A stretch of DNA of 64,000 bases from Streptomyces bungoensis (GTDB taxonomy: Bacteria > Actinomycetota > Actinomycetes > Streptomycetales > Streptomycetaceae): positions 491,434-555,433 of the forward strand of contig NZ_KQ948851.1 in assembly GCF_001514215.1 (NCBI RefSeq). Direction: 5' to 3'. The first letter of the stretch is position 1. The number at the start of each line of letters is the position of its first letter. The notes under the pieces are model-generated. The model saw only the letters and a program-made list of their open reading frames with translations, did no database searches and had not been told where the DNA came from. A program made the position numbers and the translations under genes. Shown here piece by piece: positions 35,509 through 44,796 of this stretch.

Positions 35509-36555
35509 TCAGGGGACGAGGATGAGGCGGATCGGGTCGCCGATCTTGTTCTCCAGTCGGTGGACGGCGTCGGCGGCCTCGATGAGCGGGATGTGGTCGG
35601 TGATGGAGGGGGCCAGGTCGAGGCGTCCGGCCGCGGTCAGCTGCACCAGCTCGGAGACGGACTCGGGGAAGCCGCCGTAGTGGCCGCGCACCTGCTTCTG
35701 CAGGTAGTTGAAGGTCAGGCCCTCGGTGATGGTGAGCGGCCTGGGCGTGATGCCCACCAGGATCAGGGAGCCGCCCAGGCCGAGCACGGAGGCGGCCTGG
35801 TCGCGGACGGCGGGCACGCCGGCGCAGTCGAAGGCGAAGTCGAGGCCGCGTCCGCCGGTGGCCGCGCGGACCTGGTCGGCGAAGTCGGGAGCCGCCGGGT
35901 CGAGCGCGAGGTCCGCGCCGAAGGCGAGGGCGCGCTCGCGGGCGCTGGGCAGCGGGTCGACGGCGATGATCGGTGCGGCGCCGACCAGGCGGGCGAGGCG
36001 TACGTTGTGCGCGCCGACTCCGCCCACGCCCCAGACGCCTACGGACTGGGCGGCACGGACGCCCGCGGTGGCGACGACGGCGGCGTAGGGGGTGGAGACC
36101 GCGTCGGGGATGATCGCGGCCTGGTCGAAGGGGAGGCTGTCGGGGATGGGGATGAGGGTGTCCTCACGGGCGACGACGTACTCGGCCCAGCCGCCGTCGT
36201 AGTCGATGCCGGCGGTGAGCATCTGGGTGCAGGGGCGGTGGCGCACGCATCCGGCGCACGTGCCGCAGGTCTTGCCGGCCTCCAGGGTGACGCGGGTGCC
36301 GACGGGCAGGCCGCGCTTGAGGTCGGGGCCGTGCGTGTGGATGACGCCGGAGACCTCGTGGCCGACGGTGACCGTGTCGGAGGTGGCGAACAGCGGGACG
36401 AGGGAGCCGTCGAGGAGGTGGACGTCGGAGAGGCAGACGCCGGCGGCCTTGACCTCGATGAGGACCTCGCCCGGGCCCGGCACGGGGATCGGGACTTCTT
36501 CCACGGCGAACTTCTTGCTGTCCAGGTGGAAGCGTCCCGCGAGCATGGTGTCCAT
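35509..36555 (-). CDS. Zinc-dependent alcohol dehydrogenase
   Basis: 348 residues. Catalytic zinc ligands C41 (GVCLSD) and H66/E67 (VGHEVSG); structural zinc Cys C97, C100, C103, C109 (CGTCAGCVRHRPC); NAD(P) motif GVWGVGGVGAHNVRLA. A medium-chain dehydrogenase of the ADH/threonine dehydrogenase group. It lies just downstream of the CYP102-type P450 but behind a strong terminator, so a joint role in oxidising a hydroxylated product is possible yet the transcripts are probably separate. Confidence 0.9.
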   Translation of the reverse strand: MDTMLAGRFHLDSKKFAVEEVPIPVPGPGEVLIEVKAAGVCLSDVHLLDGSLVPLFATSDTVTVGHEVSGVIHTHGPDLKRGLPVGTRVTLEAGKTCGTCAGCVRHRPCTQMLTAGIDYDGGWAEYVVAREDTLIPIPDSLPFDQAAIIPDAVSTPYAAVVATAGVRAAQSVGVWGVGGVGAHNVRLARLVGAAPIIAVDPLPSARERALAFGADLALDPAAPDFADQVRAATGGRGLDFAFDCAGVPAVRDQAASVLGLGGSLILVGITPRPLTITEGLTFNYLQKQVRGHYGGFPESVSELVQLTAAGRLDLAPSITDHIPLIEAADAVHRLENKIGDPIRLILVP

Positions 36556-36634
36556 GGTGATCTGCTTTCTGTGAGCGGCACGGCCCGGTGGTCCGGGCCA
36601 TGGGTGCCATGGGGTGTCTGAATGGCTGGTGAGG

Positions 36635-36677
36635 CCGGGAGACGTGCGGGGAGGCAGGACGTCCGCACGTCTCCCGG
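36635..36677 (-). terminator. Terminator after the CYP102-type gene
   Basis: A perfect 15-bp stem (36635-36649 / 36663-36677, arm CCGGGAGACGTGCGG) with a 13-nt loop, 38 bp past the P450 stop. Confidence 0.85.
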
Positions 36678-36714
36678 CGGCTGGGGGTCGGCGCGCCTTG
36701 ACGGCGTGCGACGG

Positions 36715-39700
36715 TCAGGCGAAGACGTCCTGCTGGTAGCGTTCGTCCGCTTCGAGCTGGGCGAGCCACTGCTGGGCGGTCTCGTCGTCGCTGCCGGTCT
36801 TCTGGCGGTGGATGGCGGCGAGTGCCTCGCGGACGGCGGGGGCCATGCGGCGGCCGTCACCGCAGACGTAGATGTACGCGCCGTCCTCGATGGCCTGCCA
36901 CACCGTGTCGGCGGCGTGGGCGATGGCGTTCTGCACGAACCGGGCCGGGTGGCCGGTCACCGCGGAGAAGGCGGTGTGCACCTGGGCGATCCCGGACAGC
37001 TCCCACATCTCCATCTCGCCCCGGTAGAAGTAGTCGTGCTCCGGGTGGCGGCAGCCGACGAACACCTGGGACAGGCCCACCTGGGTGCCGTTCTCGTACT
37101 GCCAGGCCCGCTCCTCCAGGAAGCCGCGCAGCGGCGCGATGCCGGTGCCGGGGCCGATGAGGATCAGCGGCGTGGCGGGGTCGGCGGGCGGGGCGAACGT
37201 CGGGGAGGGCACGCGGACGTAGCCGTAAACGACATCCCCGGGCTCCAGGCTCGCGATGTAGGAGGAGCAGGTGCCGCGGTACTGGCCGTCGCCGGACAGG
37301 GCCGGGCCTTCCAGCAGGCCGACGGTCAGGCGCACGTGGCGCGGGTTGGCCGACGGGGCGGAGGAGATGGAGTAGAAGCGCGGGCGGATGGGGCCCGTCA
37401 TCTCCAGGAAGACCGCCAGCGGCAGCTCGACGGCGGGGAAGCGCTCCAGCAGGCCCAGCACCGAGATGCGCTTGCCGAGGATCTCCTTCTGATAGCGCTC
37501 CTCCGCCTCTTCGGTTTCGGCGGTGTACGCCTGGAGCTGCGGCCGGGTCCACGGGCACTCGGTGTGCTCGGCGAGCGTCTGGATCTGGGAGCGGGTGGCC
37601 ACGTCCTGCAGCTCCAGGAACTCGGTGAGCAGGATGCCGGCGGTGACCGGGGTGCCGACCGGCAGGTGGGTGCGGCCACCGGCCGGCTGGTCGAGCCGGA
37701 GCACCTGGTCGTAGTCGACGCCGAGCCGCCTCAGCGCGCGCTCCACCAGGGCGAGTTCGTTCTTGGCGAAGACGGCCAGGTGGTTGCCGGTGTCGTAGGT
37801 GACGCCGTCGGGCAGCTCGAAGGTGATGGACTTCGCCGACGGGCGCGGCGGCTCGATGGCGAAGTCCCACAGGCCGGTCGCGTCGGCCACGAGCTCCTCG
37901 TTGGCCACCACAGTGAGCGGGTACGCCTGCTCGGAGACGATGGCGGGGCGCACGTCGGACTCGGTGAGCAGCTGGACCTGGTAGCGCGGGCCGCTCGCCT
38001 GGGAGGTGTCGGCGGCGTACTCCTCGGCCAGGGTGGCCCACAGGTTGTCCATCCACCGCGTGGCCATGCCGTCGAAGTCACCGGCGGCGTCCGCGATGCC
38101 GCGCTCGACGATGGGGGTGGCGCCGGCGGCCAGCAGACCTTCCTCGATCCGCTTGGGGAAGGCCTGGTAGGTGGCCACCCACTGGGTGTTGCCGGCGCCC
38201 AGCAGCGCGAACCGCACGTTGCTCAGGGAGCCCTCGGGCAGGCCGGCGGCGAGCAGGTCGTCGAAGCGCTGGGCGTTGTCGGGGGCCTTGCCGTTGTAGC
38301 TGGAGGCGACGACGGCGAGCAGGCCCTCGGTGGGCAGGTTGTCGCCCAGCTCGTCCAGGCTGACGAGGGTGGTGCCGAAGCCGGAGCGCTCGCCGCGGTC
38401 GGCGATGGTGCGGGCCAGGTCCTCGCAGGATCCGAGGCTGGAGCCGTAGGCGACGGTCAGGTTCACGCCGACACCGCTGACCGCTGCCGGCGCCTGCGTG
38501 TCGCCGGTCTGCACGTCCGCGGCGCCGAAGACGGTCCGCTCGTGCTCCTGACGACGGCGGACGATCAGCTCGAAGTTGCCGGGCTTGCGCGTCAGCGCCT
38601 CCCGGGGGTCCATCTTGTAGTCGTTGGTGTCCGAGAACTTGAACTTCTGCAGCACCAGCGCCAGGGCCAGGCGGGCCTCGACGAGCGCGAACTGGCGGCC
38701 GATGCAGGCACGCAGGCCGTTGCCGAACGGCTTGTAGGCGTGCGGGTGGTGCTGGACCCGGTTCTCCGGCAGCCAGCGGTCGATGTCGAACTCGTCCGGC
38801 CGCTCCCACGCCTTGGGGTGGGTGTGCAGCGGGCCCTCCAGGATGAGGACCTTCGCACCCTTCTTCAGCTCGTAGTGGCCGCCGATGACGGTGTCCTCCC
38901 GCGCCGTCTTGCCGAACGACGGGATGGGAGCCCACAGGCGCAGCGTCTCGTCCAGGATCCGCGGGATGACGTCCAGCTGCATGATCGTGTCGTAGTCCGG
39001 GACCGTGTCACCTGGCAGCAGGCGGTCCACCTCGGCGTAGGCCTGGGCCAGCACGTGCGGGTTGCGCATCAGCGAGTACGTGGCGAAGGACAGCAGGCCG
39101 CTGGTGGTCTCGTGGCCGGCGATCAGGAACGTCAGCACCTGGTCGCGGACGTTGTCGTCGTACAGCTTCTTGCCGGTCTCGGGGTCGGTGGCCTCCAGCA
39201 TCAGGCCCAGCAGGTCATCCTCACCGCCGCCCTTCCCCTCGCGGCGCTCCTTGATCACACTCTCGACCAGCTCCTGCATCAGCCGGACGTTCTCGCCGTA
39301 CTTCTTGGCATCGGCCTTGCGGAGCTTGGTCATCATCGGCAGCTCCTGCGAGCGCCGCAGCGACTCCACCAGCGCGCCCAGCAGCGCGTTGAGGAAGGGG
39401 TGCAGCTCCTCCTTCCCGAAGGAGTCGAACCGGTAGCCGAACCCCGACAGGGCGATCGTGTCCAGCGTCAGCCGGGTGTAGTCGTCGGTGATGTTGACCG
39501 GCTGACCCTCCTTGCGCTCCCACTTGCCCGCCAGGTTCTGGGCGATCTCCAGCATCTGCCCGAAGTAATTCCTCATGGCCCGCTGGCTGAACGCCGGCAG
39601 GAGGATCCGGTGCGCCATGCCCCATTCCTCCTCGTGCTGGTGGGCCGTGAACAGGCCCGCGCCCGCGAAGTCTCGGACATGCTGCAGCGGCGTCTTCTCG

Positions 39701-39936
39701 ATCTGCTTGAAGAACCGCGTCTCGTCGGAGACCTCGGCCACCAGGTCCGGGTCGTAGACGAAGATCTGCTCGATACCGGCGATGTCCAAGCCGTAGATGC
39801 CCTCGGGGAACTGCTTGGACAGCTCGGCGAAGTACTCCACCGGGTTGGTGTCGGGGATCTGCGGCGTGTTGCCGAGCAGGGGGATCCCGCGCGGGGACCG
39901 GATGGGGCGAAGGTCGTTCGCGGAGTGCGTGGTCAT
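36715..39936 (-). CDS. Self-sufficient cytochrome P450-reductase fusion (CYP102 / P450 BM3 type)
   Basis: 1073 residues from ATG 39936 (GAGGAG 6 nt upstream). The heme domain (1-470) has the I-helix motif AGHETTS, the EtxR segment ETLRLW and heme ligand C411 in FGNGLRACIGRQF. The FMN domain begins VAYGSSLGSCEDLARTIADRG (about 505-650). The FAD/NADPH domain has RFYSISSAP, GTGIAPLRGFLEER and CGDGRRMAPAV. Length and order match P450 BM3 (about 1050 residues), a soluble NADPH-driven fatty-acid hydroxylase. It is divergent from TetR 40134, with several copies of the CCrTACGnCGTATGG-type operator between, so substrate-induced derepression is likely, as for the BM3 repressor system. Confidence 0.95.
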   Translation of the reverse strand: MTTHSANDLRPIRSPRGIPLLGNTPQIPDTNPVEYFAELSKQFPEGIYGLDIAGIEQIFVYDPDLVAEVSDETRFFKQIEKTPLQHVRDFAGAGLFTAHQHEEEWGMAHRILLPAFSQRAMRNYFGQMLEIAQNLAGKWERKEGQPVNITDDYTRLTLDTIALSGFGYRFDSFGKEELHPFLNALLGALVESLRRSQELPMMTKLRKADAKKYGENVRLMQELVESVIKERREGKGGGEDDLLGLMLEATDPETGKKLYDDNVRDQVLTFLIAGHETTSGLLSFATYSLMRNPHVLAQAYAEVDRLLPGDTVPDYDTIMQLDVIPRILDETLRLWAPIPSFGKTAREDTVIGGHYELKKGAKVLILEGPLHTHPKAWERPDEFDIDRWLPENRVQHHPHAYKPFGNGLRACIGRQFALVEARLALALVLQKFKFSDTNDYKMDPREALTRKPGNFELIVRRRQEHERTVFGAADVQTGDTQAPAAVSGVGVNLTVAYGSSLGSCEDLARTIADRGERSGFGTTLVSLDELGDNLPTEGLLAVVASSYNGKAPDNAQRFDDLLAAGLPEGSLSNVRFALLGAGNTQWVATYQAFPKRIEEGLLAAGATPIVERGIADAAGDFDGMATRWMDNLWATLAEEYAADTSQASGPRYQVQLLTESDVRPAIVSEQAYPLTVVANEELVADATGLWDFAIEPPRPSAKSITFELPDGVTYDTGNHLAVFAKNELALVERALRRLGVDYDQVLRLDQPAGGRTHLPVGTPVTAGILLTEFLELQDVATRSQIQTLAEHTECPWTRPQLQAYTAETEEAEERYQKEILGKRISVLGLLERFPAVELPLAVFLEMTGPIRPRFYSISSAPSANPRHVRLTVGLLEGPALSGDGQYRGTCSSYIASLEPGDVVYGYVRVPSPTFAPPADPATPLILIGPGTGIAPLRGFLEERAWQYENGTQVGLSQVFVGCRHPEHDYFYRGEMEMWELSGIAQVHTAFSAVTGHPARFVQNAIAHAADTVWQAIEDGAYIYVCGDGRRMAPAVREALAAIHRQKTGSDDETAQQWLAQLEADERYQQDVFA

Positions 39937-40010
39937 GGCTTGCTCCTCTGCGGGGAGGGGGATGGGCAAGGGCGCGCTGCGCAGGTCGATGCCGTGGCGC
40001 CGTACGGAAA

Positions 40011-40137
40011 CATACGCCGTATGGAATTAGTACCGTACGACGTATGGAAACGTGAGGCAAGCCCGGGCGCCCCGATGGGGGCTGTGATCCGGGTCATTTT
40101 CATACAACGTACGAAACTGGTACCGTACGGAGTATGG
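40011..40137. promoter_or_regulatory. Cluster of operator-like palindromes between CYP102 and TetR
   Basis: Sites: CATACGCCGTATG (40011-40023, perfect about a central base), CCGTACGACGTATGG (40033-40047), a weaker CATACAACGTACG (40101-40113) and CCGTACGGAGTATGG (40123-40137), which overlaps the TetR start codon. A CCGTACGG half-site lies at 40000-40007. Two better copies occur at 51716-51766. Confidence 0.75.
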
Positions 40138-40835
40138 AAAAGAAGGTGAGGCGTCCCCCGCGGGGAACCAGGAAGAGGGACGTGCCTCTGACCGAGGCCG
40201 GGATCTATGCCGCCGCCCTGCGGCTCATCGACGAGGACGGGGTCGAGGCGCTCACCATGCGCAAACTCGCCACCGAGCTCGACGCGAACCCGATGTCGCT
40301 GTACCACCACGTGCCGAACAAGGAAGCCGTGCTGCGCGGCGTGACGAGAATGGTCGGAGCGCAGTTCCGCACCGTGACACTGGAGGACGCTCCCTGGCAG
40401 GAGCGCATCCGTCTGCTCGCAATGGACTTCCGGACCCTGGCGCATCGTCACCCCGAGCTGATGGCCTACTCGTTCAGCCACCAGCCCGACTTCATCCAGC
40501 CCGACGACCCGTTCTGGACCGCGCTCACCGCGATCGTGGCCGCTGCCGGGGTTCCGCGGTCAGAGGTCTCGGAGATCGCGGCGCTGATGGTCGCCGTCGT
40601 CATCGGTGTCCTCGCCGCCGAACTCAACGGCTCGCTCCACCAGTGGTCGACCCTCAAGCCCCCCGGCCCGGACGATGCTGAAGACGGTGACGGGGACGCG
40701 AACCCTGACTCCGCGGACACAGCCTCTGAAGGCCCTGACCAGGACCACATGTTCCGCCTCGTGATGGACACGCTGATCACGGGTCTGGAAAGCCGGCTCA
40801 CCGGCGATCGTGGCGGCCGGGACGCCGGCCTTTGA
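40134..40835 (+). CDS. TetR-family repressor of the CYP102 gene
   Basis: 233 residues. HTH: ALTMRKLATELDANPMSLYHHVPNKEAVLRGV, followed by a tetracycline-repressor-like C-terminal domain and an acidic insert (PDDAEDGDGDANPDSADTA). No ribosome-binding site precedes the ATG, and operator site 4 covers the start codon. The message may therefore be leaderless, with repressor binding blocking its own transcription start. Confidence 0.88.
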   Translation: MEKKVRRPPRGTRKRDVPLTEAGIYAAALRLIDEDGVEALTMRKLATELDANPMSLYHHVPNKEAVLRGVTRMVGAQFRTVTLEDAPWQERIRLLAMDFRTLAHRHPELMAYSFSHQPDFIQPDDPFWTALTAIVAAAGVPRSEVSEIAALMVAVVIGVLAAELNGSLHQWSTLKPPGPDDAEDGDGDANPDSADTASEGPDQDHMFRLVMDTLITGLESRLTGDRGGRDAGL

Positions 40836-41228
40836 GCCACACTTGCTGAGGCACTGCGCCCCAGGCACCGGCCCCTGAGCCGCGCCCGCAGTCGGGTGAT
40901 CTCAGGCTGCGACATTCGGGAGCCACCCCCGTCATGTCGGGTGACACCGCCCGGCGGGGTGGTTCCCCGGCCTCCGCACGGCAGCCGCATGACGCTGATC
41001 AGGGAAATGGCCCACTTCATCGGCTTTTTCCCGGTCTCCCTCCCGAACCGGGAGATCGCCGGCCTCGTCGAGCCGCATCACCCTTCCGTTCACCGAGGCG
41101 GCCATGCCGCCGAGTACCACTGCCGTGAGCGCTAGGTGGCGCCCCGTGCCGGGTGAGCCGTACCTGATCTCGATCGGTTCCTTTCTCTCTTCCGCCATCC
41201 CCCATCCGCTGTCCGGAGGGCTGCCCCC
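40836..41228. other. Intergenic region before the MFS exporter
   Basis: No gene I can support. Short ORFs on both strands (for example one at 40990-41135) have no recognisable family and no good ribosome-binding site. Confidence 0.45.
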
Positions 41229-42737
41229 ATGCCCCAGAACGCCACCGCCGCCGCTGGCGGAGCCGAGACCGCACCTGAAAGTGCGCGCGACCTGTCGCAC
41301 CAGCGCCGCTGGTGGATTCTGCTGGTCGTGTCGCTGTCCATGCTGATGGGTGTCCTCGACGGCACCATCGTGAACATCGCCCTGCCGTCCGCCCAGCACG
41401 ACCTCGGCTTCTCCGACGCCGACCGGCAGTGGGTGGTCACCGCCTACGCGCTGGCCTTCGGCAGCCTGCTGCTGCTCGGCGGCCGCATCACGGACCTGGC
41501 CGGTCAGAAGGTGACCTTCCTGGTGGGACTGGCCGGCTTCGCGGCCGCTTCCATGGCCGCAGGCGCGGCGAACGGTTTCGCCGCGCTCGTCATCGCGCGC
41601 GCCGTGCAGGGGCTGTTCGCCGCGCTGCTGGCCCCGTCCGCCCTGTCGGTCCTGATGACCACCTTCACCGATCCGCGCGAACGGGCCAGGGCCTTCACCG
41701 TCGCAGGCTCGGTCGCTGGCGCCGGCGGAGCCATCGGCCTGATCCTCGGCGGCGTGCTGACCCAGTACCTGGGCTGGCGCTGGACCATGTACGTCAACGT
41801 GATCTTCGCGGTGGTGACGTTCATCGGCGGGGCGGCCCTGCTGCACCGCACCCCGCGCGACACGTCCTCGAAGCTCGACGTCCCCGGCACCCTGCTGGCT
41901 TCCATCGGCCTGTTCTGCCTGGTCTACGGATTCTCGAACGCCGAAACGCACGGCTGGGGCTCGGTGGCGACCTGGGGCATGCTGGCGGCCGGTGCCGTAC
42001 TGGTGGCCGTCTTCGTGTGGTGGCAGAGCAGGGCGGCGTATCCGCTGCTGCCCCTGCGGGTCCTGCTGGACCGCAACCGCGGCGCGTCCTTCGCCGCCCT
42101 CTTCGTCACCGGCGCGGGCATGTTCGGCGTGTTCCTGTTCCTGACCTACTACCTGCAGCAGAGCCTCGGCTACAGCGCTCTGAACACCGGCTTCGCCTTC
42201 CTGCCCCTGGTAGTGGCCTCGTCGTCCGCCTCCGCCGTGGCCAACAACGTCCTCGTGGCGCGTATGGGACCGAAGCCGGTGGTCCCGCTGGGCATGGCCA
42301 TCGCGGCCGCCGGCCTGATCTGGATGACCAAGCTGGACCTGAACAGCGGATACGTGACGCAGGTACTGCCCCAGCTGGTACTCGTCGGCATCGGGCTGGG
42401 CACGGTCATCGCGCCCGCCATGAGCCTGGCGACCTCCGGCGTGGAGGCAACCGACGCCGGCGTCGCCTCGGCCGCTGTCAACACCCTGCAACAGATGGGC
42501 GGCTCCATCGGCATCGCCTTGCTCAGCACGATGGCATCCGACGCAGCCACCGGCTACCTCTCCGGCCGCAATCCCAAGGACCCCGGCGTCCTGGCCCAGG
42601 CCGGCCTGGAGGGTTATTCGGCGGCCTACTGGTGGTCGGCGGCCGTCTTCGTCACCGGCCTGGTCGTCACCGCCCTCCTCTACCGCCGGGGTGCGCCCAG
42701 GCGGAACGAGAACGCCGCACCTGTCGTGCACATGTAG
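41229..42737 (+). CDS. MFS exporter, DHA2 family (14 membrane segments)
   Basis: 502 residues. Signatures: MGVLDGTIVNIALPSAQHDLGF, motif A GGRITDLAGQKVTFLVG, motif C GGAIGLILGGVLTQYLGWRWTMYVN. These are typical of EmrB/QacA-type proton antiporters. It follows the CYP102 repressor on the same strand after a 393-bp gap. It may belong to the same response (efflux of the inducing compound), though no copy of the repressor's operator is seen directly upstream. Confidence 0.92.
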   Translation: MPQNATAAAGGAETAPESARDLSHQRRWWILLVVSLSMLMGVLDGTIVNIALPSAQHDLGFSDADRQWVVTAYALAFGSLLLLGGRITDLAGQKVTFLVGLAGFAAASMAAGAANGFAALVIARAVQGLFAALLAPSALSVLMTTFTDPRERARAFTVAGSVAGAGGAIGLILGGVLTQYLGWRWTMYVNVIFAVVTFIGGAALLHRTPRDTSSKLDVPGTLLASIGLFCLVYGFSNAETHGWGSVATWGMLAAGAVLVAVFVWWQSRAAYPLLPLRVLLDRNRGASFAALFVTGAGMFGVFLFLTYYLQQSLGYSALNTGFAFLPLVVASSSASAVANNVLVARMGPKPVVPLGMAIAAAGLIWMTKLDLNSGYVTQVLPQLVLVGIGLGTVIAPAMSLATSGVEATDAGVASAAVNTLQQMGGSIGIALLSTMASDAATGYLSGRNPKDPGVLAQAGLEGYSAAYWWSAAVFVTGLVVTALLYRRGAPRRNENAAPVVHM

Positions 42738-42995
42738 CGGGCCAGGTACCGCCCCAAGGGTCCACCCGGTACCACCGGGCCGGACACACGTGCCACCCGT
42801 CGGCATGCAGCCCGGCGGAGCACGCAGGCCACGGCACCGCCTGGAACCAGTTCCTCCGCCGACCTGGGTCAGTGACCAGCGGTAATGGGCACGTGATCGC
42901 CGTCCGCGCTCACATGCAACACCGCGAGCTGTACGGACCTCGACAGGAACTGACGCGAGGAGCACGTACGGCCGAAGGGGGCGTACAAAGGGCGT

Positions 42996-44159
42996 ATGGG
43001 TGCGCGAGGTGTATGGGGAGACCGCCTTTGGGAGCTGCGTGCGGGGCGCGGGCTGCTGGTGATCGCGCTCGCACTGATCGTGGTCATCACCGTGACGGAC
43101 ATCGGCATAGGCACCCGTGTTCATCTGGGCCCGTTGCTGGTCATCGCGCCGACCCTGACAGCCTCCTTCGCCGGTCCGCGGCTGACCGCTCTGGTCGGGG
43201 TTCTGGCACAGGTGGCCCTGGTGATCATCTCGGTCTTCCACGGCGGTCTGACCACAACCAACCACGTGGCGCAGCTCATCGCCCTGGCCGTGCTGTCGGC
43301 TCTGGTGGTCTTCATCGCCCACGTGCGGGAGCGGCGTGCCCGGGAGCTGAGTCGGGTGCGGTCGGTGGCCGAGACGGCACAGCGGATGCTGCTGCGGCCT
43401 CCACCCCGCCGGATCGGGCCCTTGCGGGTGGCCTGGCTGTATCTGGCCGCCGAGGACGAGGCCCAGATCGGGGGCGACCTGTTGGCGGTCGCCCGCGCCG
43501 ATCACCCCTGCACCCGGGTGCTCATCGGCGACGTACGAGGCCATGGGCTGGCCTCCATCGGCGAGGCATCGGTGGTGATGGGCGCGTTCCGTGAGGGCGC
43601 TCACCGGTACGCCTCCTTGCCCGAACTCGTCACCGCCGTCGAAGACAGCGTCTGCCGGAACCTGGAGGAGGTCGCCGACACCACGCACGACGCCGGCGAG
43701 CACTTCATCACCGCCGTCATGATCGACATCCACGACCAGGGAACGCAGGCCGAGATGCTCAACTGCGGCCATCCGCCGCCCCTGCTGATCCGCCGAGAGC
43801 AGGTGACCGTCCTGAACTCCCGACGTCCCGCGCCCCCGTTGGGCCTGTGCGCTCTCTGCGTGCGGAACGACCGCACCGACCCGTTCACCCTGGAACCGGG
43901 CGACATGCTGCTGCTCTACACCGACGGCGTGATCGAAGCCCGCTCACCGACCGGCGCCCTCTACCCGCTCGCCGAACGGGTCGCCTCCTTCCCCGCCTCA
44001 GGCCCCGACGCTCTGCTGCACCGCCTTCACCGCGACCTGCTCGAACACACCGGTGAGCAGCTCACCGACGACGCCGCGTTCCTGATCATCGAACGCACCC
44101 CCTCGCGCCATCTGCACCGGCCGCACCTCATGTCCCATGCCGGGGGACCTCCCCTGTGA
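42996..44159 (+). CDS. Membrane-anchored PP2C (SpoIIE-type) phosphatase
   Basis: 387 residues. The N-terminal part has about four membrane segments (LLVIALALIVVITVTDIGIG; GPLLVIAPTLTASFAGPRL; LVGVLAQVALVIISVF; IALAVLSALVVFIAHVRE). The PPM domain follows with IGGDLLAVA, IGDVRGHGLASI, CGHPPPLLI, LLLYTDGVIEARS and DDAAFLIIE. No kinase-type domain. It overlaps a STAS-like reading frame by GTGA, a natural phosphatase/substrate pair. Confidence 0.9.
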   Translation: MGARGVWGDRLWELRAGRGLLVIALALIVVITVTDIGIGTRVHLGPLLVIAPTLTASFAGPRLTALVGVLAQVALVIISVFHGGLTTTNHVAQLIALAVLSALVVFIAHVRERRARELSRVRSVAETAQRMLLRPPPRRIGPLRVAWLYLAAEDEAQIGGDLLAVARADHPCTRVLIGDVRGHGLASIGEASVVMGAFREGAHRYASLPELVTAVEDSVCRNLEEVADTTHDAGEHFITAVMIDIHDQGTQAEMLNCGHPPPLLIRREQVTVLNSRRPAPPLGLCALCVRNDRTDPFTLEPGDMLLLYTDGVIEARSPTGALYPLAERVASFPASGPDALLHRLHRDLLEHTGEQLTDDAAFLIIERTPSRHLHRPHLMSHAGGPPL

Positions 44160-44530
44160 CAAAGAGCTGTCGGATGCCGGCCCGCATGGCCCGAGCACCG
44201 GTCGCAGGGGAACCGTTGAGACAACTCCGGGAGTCGGCCGACTACGACACAGCGTCCTTTGCCGGTGCCCAGGGTGAGGACTTGATCAACCGCGCCTGCA
44301 CCACCCTGGTGCTCCACGTGGAATGCATGGACTCCTCCGGCATCGGCACGGTCATCGCGCTGTCGCGCACCTTCGACCACGGCGTCGGCACCCTGCACCT
44401 GGCCGCTCTCAACGCCCACTACGAGCAGGTGCGGCGCATGTTCGGGCTTGAGGAAGTGTCCCCGGTCTCCCGCACAGTGAATGCCGCCCTCCAGACTCCT
44501 GTCGCGGGCGATGTCCCCGGGACGGTCGAG
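44156..44530 (+). pseudogene. STAS-domain (anti-sigma factor antagonist-like) sequence, 3' end degraded
   Basis: Starts at a GTG overlapping the phosphatase stop. The middle carries a STAS core: TLVLHVECMDSSGIGTVIALS with the phosphorylatable Ser of DSSG, then LHLAALNAHYEQVRRMFGLEEVSPVSRTVNAAL. After about 44490 similarity ends, yet no stop occurs until 45025, running antisense through the IclR gene. The natural stop seems lost by frameshift or deletion, and the N-terminal strand is also poorly conserved. It could still be translated as an abnormal fusion. Confidence 0.5.
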
Positions 44531-44796
44531 GCAATCGGCCAAGCCCGACACCCCATCGAGTGCACCGCAACGACTTCCCTACTGTTCTCACCGAGGACAG
44601 CGAGGAGCACCGTCGGCTTCGTCCTGGGGCCCCGCAGTCGGCGGGGGCGTGTGTGCAGGCAGACGATCGACCGCAGGATCCGGGAGGAGGGCACCGGCTT
44701 CGCCACGCCCGAGGCTCGACACCAGCACAGACTGATCCTCCCAGCAGGAGAGCTGCGGGGCGCACAACGGCAGCCGGCGCGGACGGCCCGGTTACG

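Noticed and set aside
40000..40140. Repeated TACG/CGTA units as a possible CRISPR-like array
   Set aside because: Units are short, unevenly spaced and palindromic, and lie in a divergent TetR promoter; operators explain them.
36622..40149. Very long plus-strand open frame (1175 codons) opposite the CYP102 gene
   Set aside because: The opposite strand carries complete P450, FMN and FAD domains; the plus-strand translation has no recognisable domain.
40932..43772. 946-codon minus-strand frame over the MFS and PP2C genes
   Set aside because: It runs through coherent membrane segments and phosphatase motifs on the other strand and through the gap, and looks like composition-driven openness.
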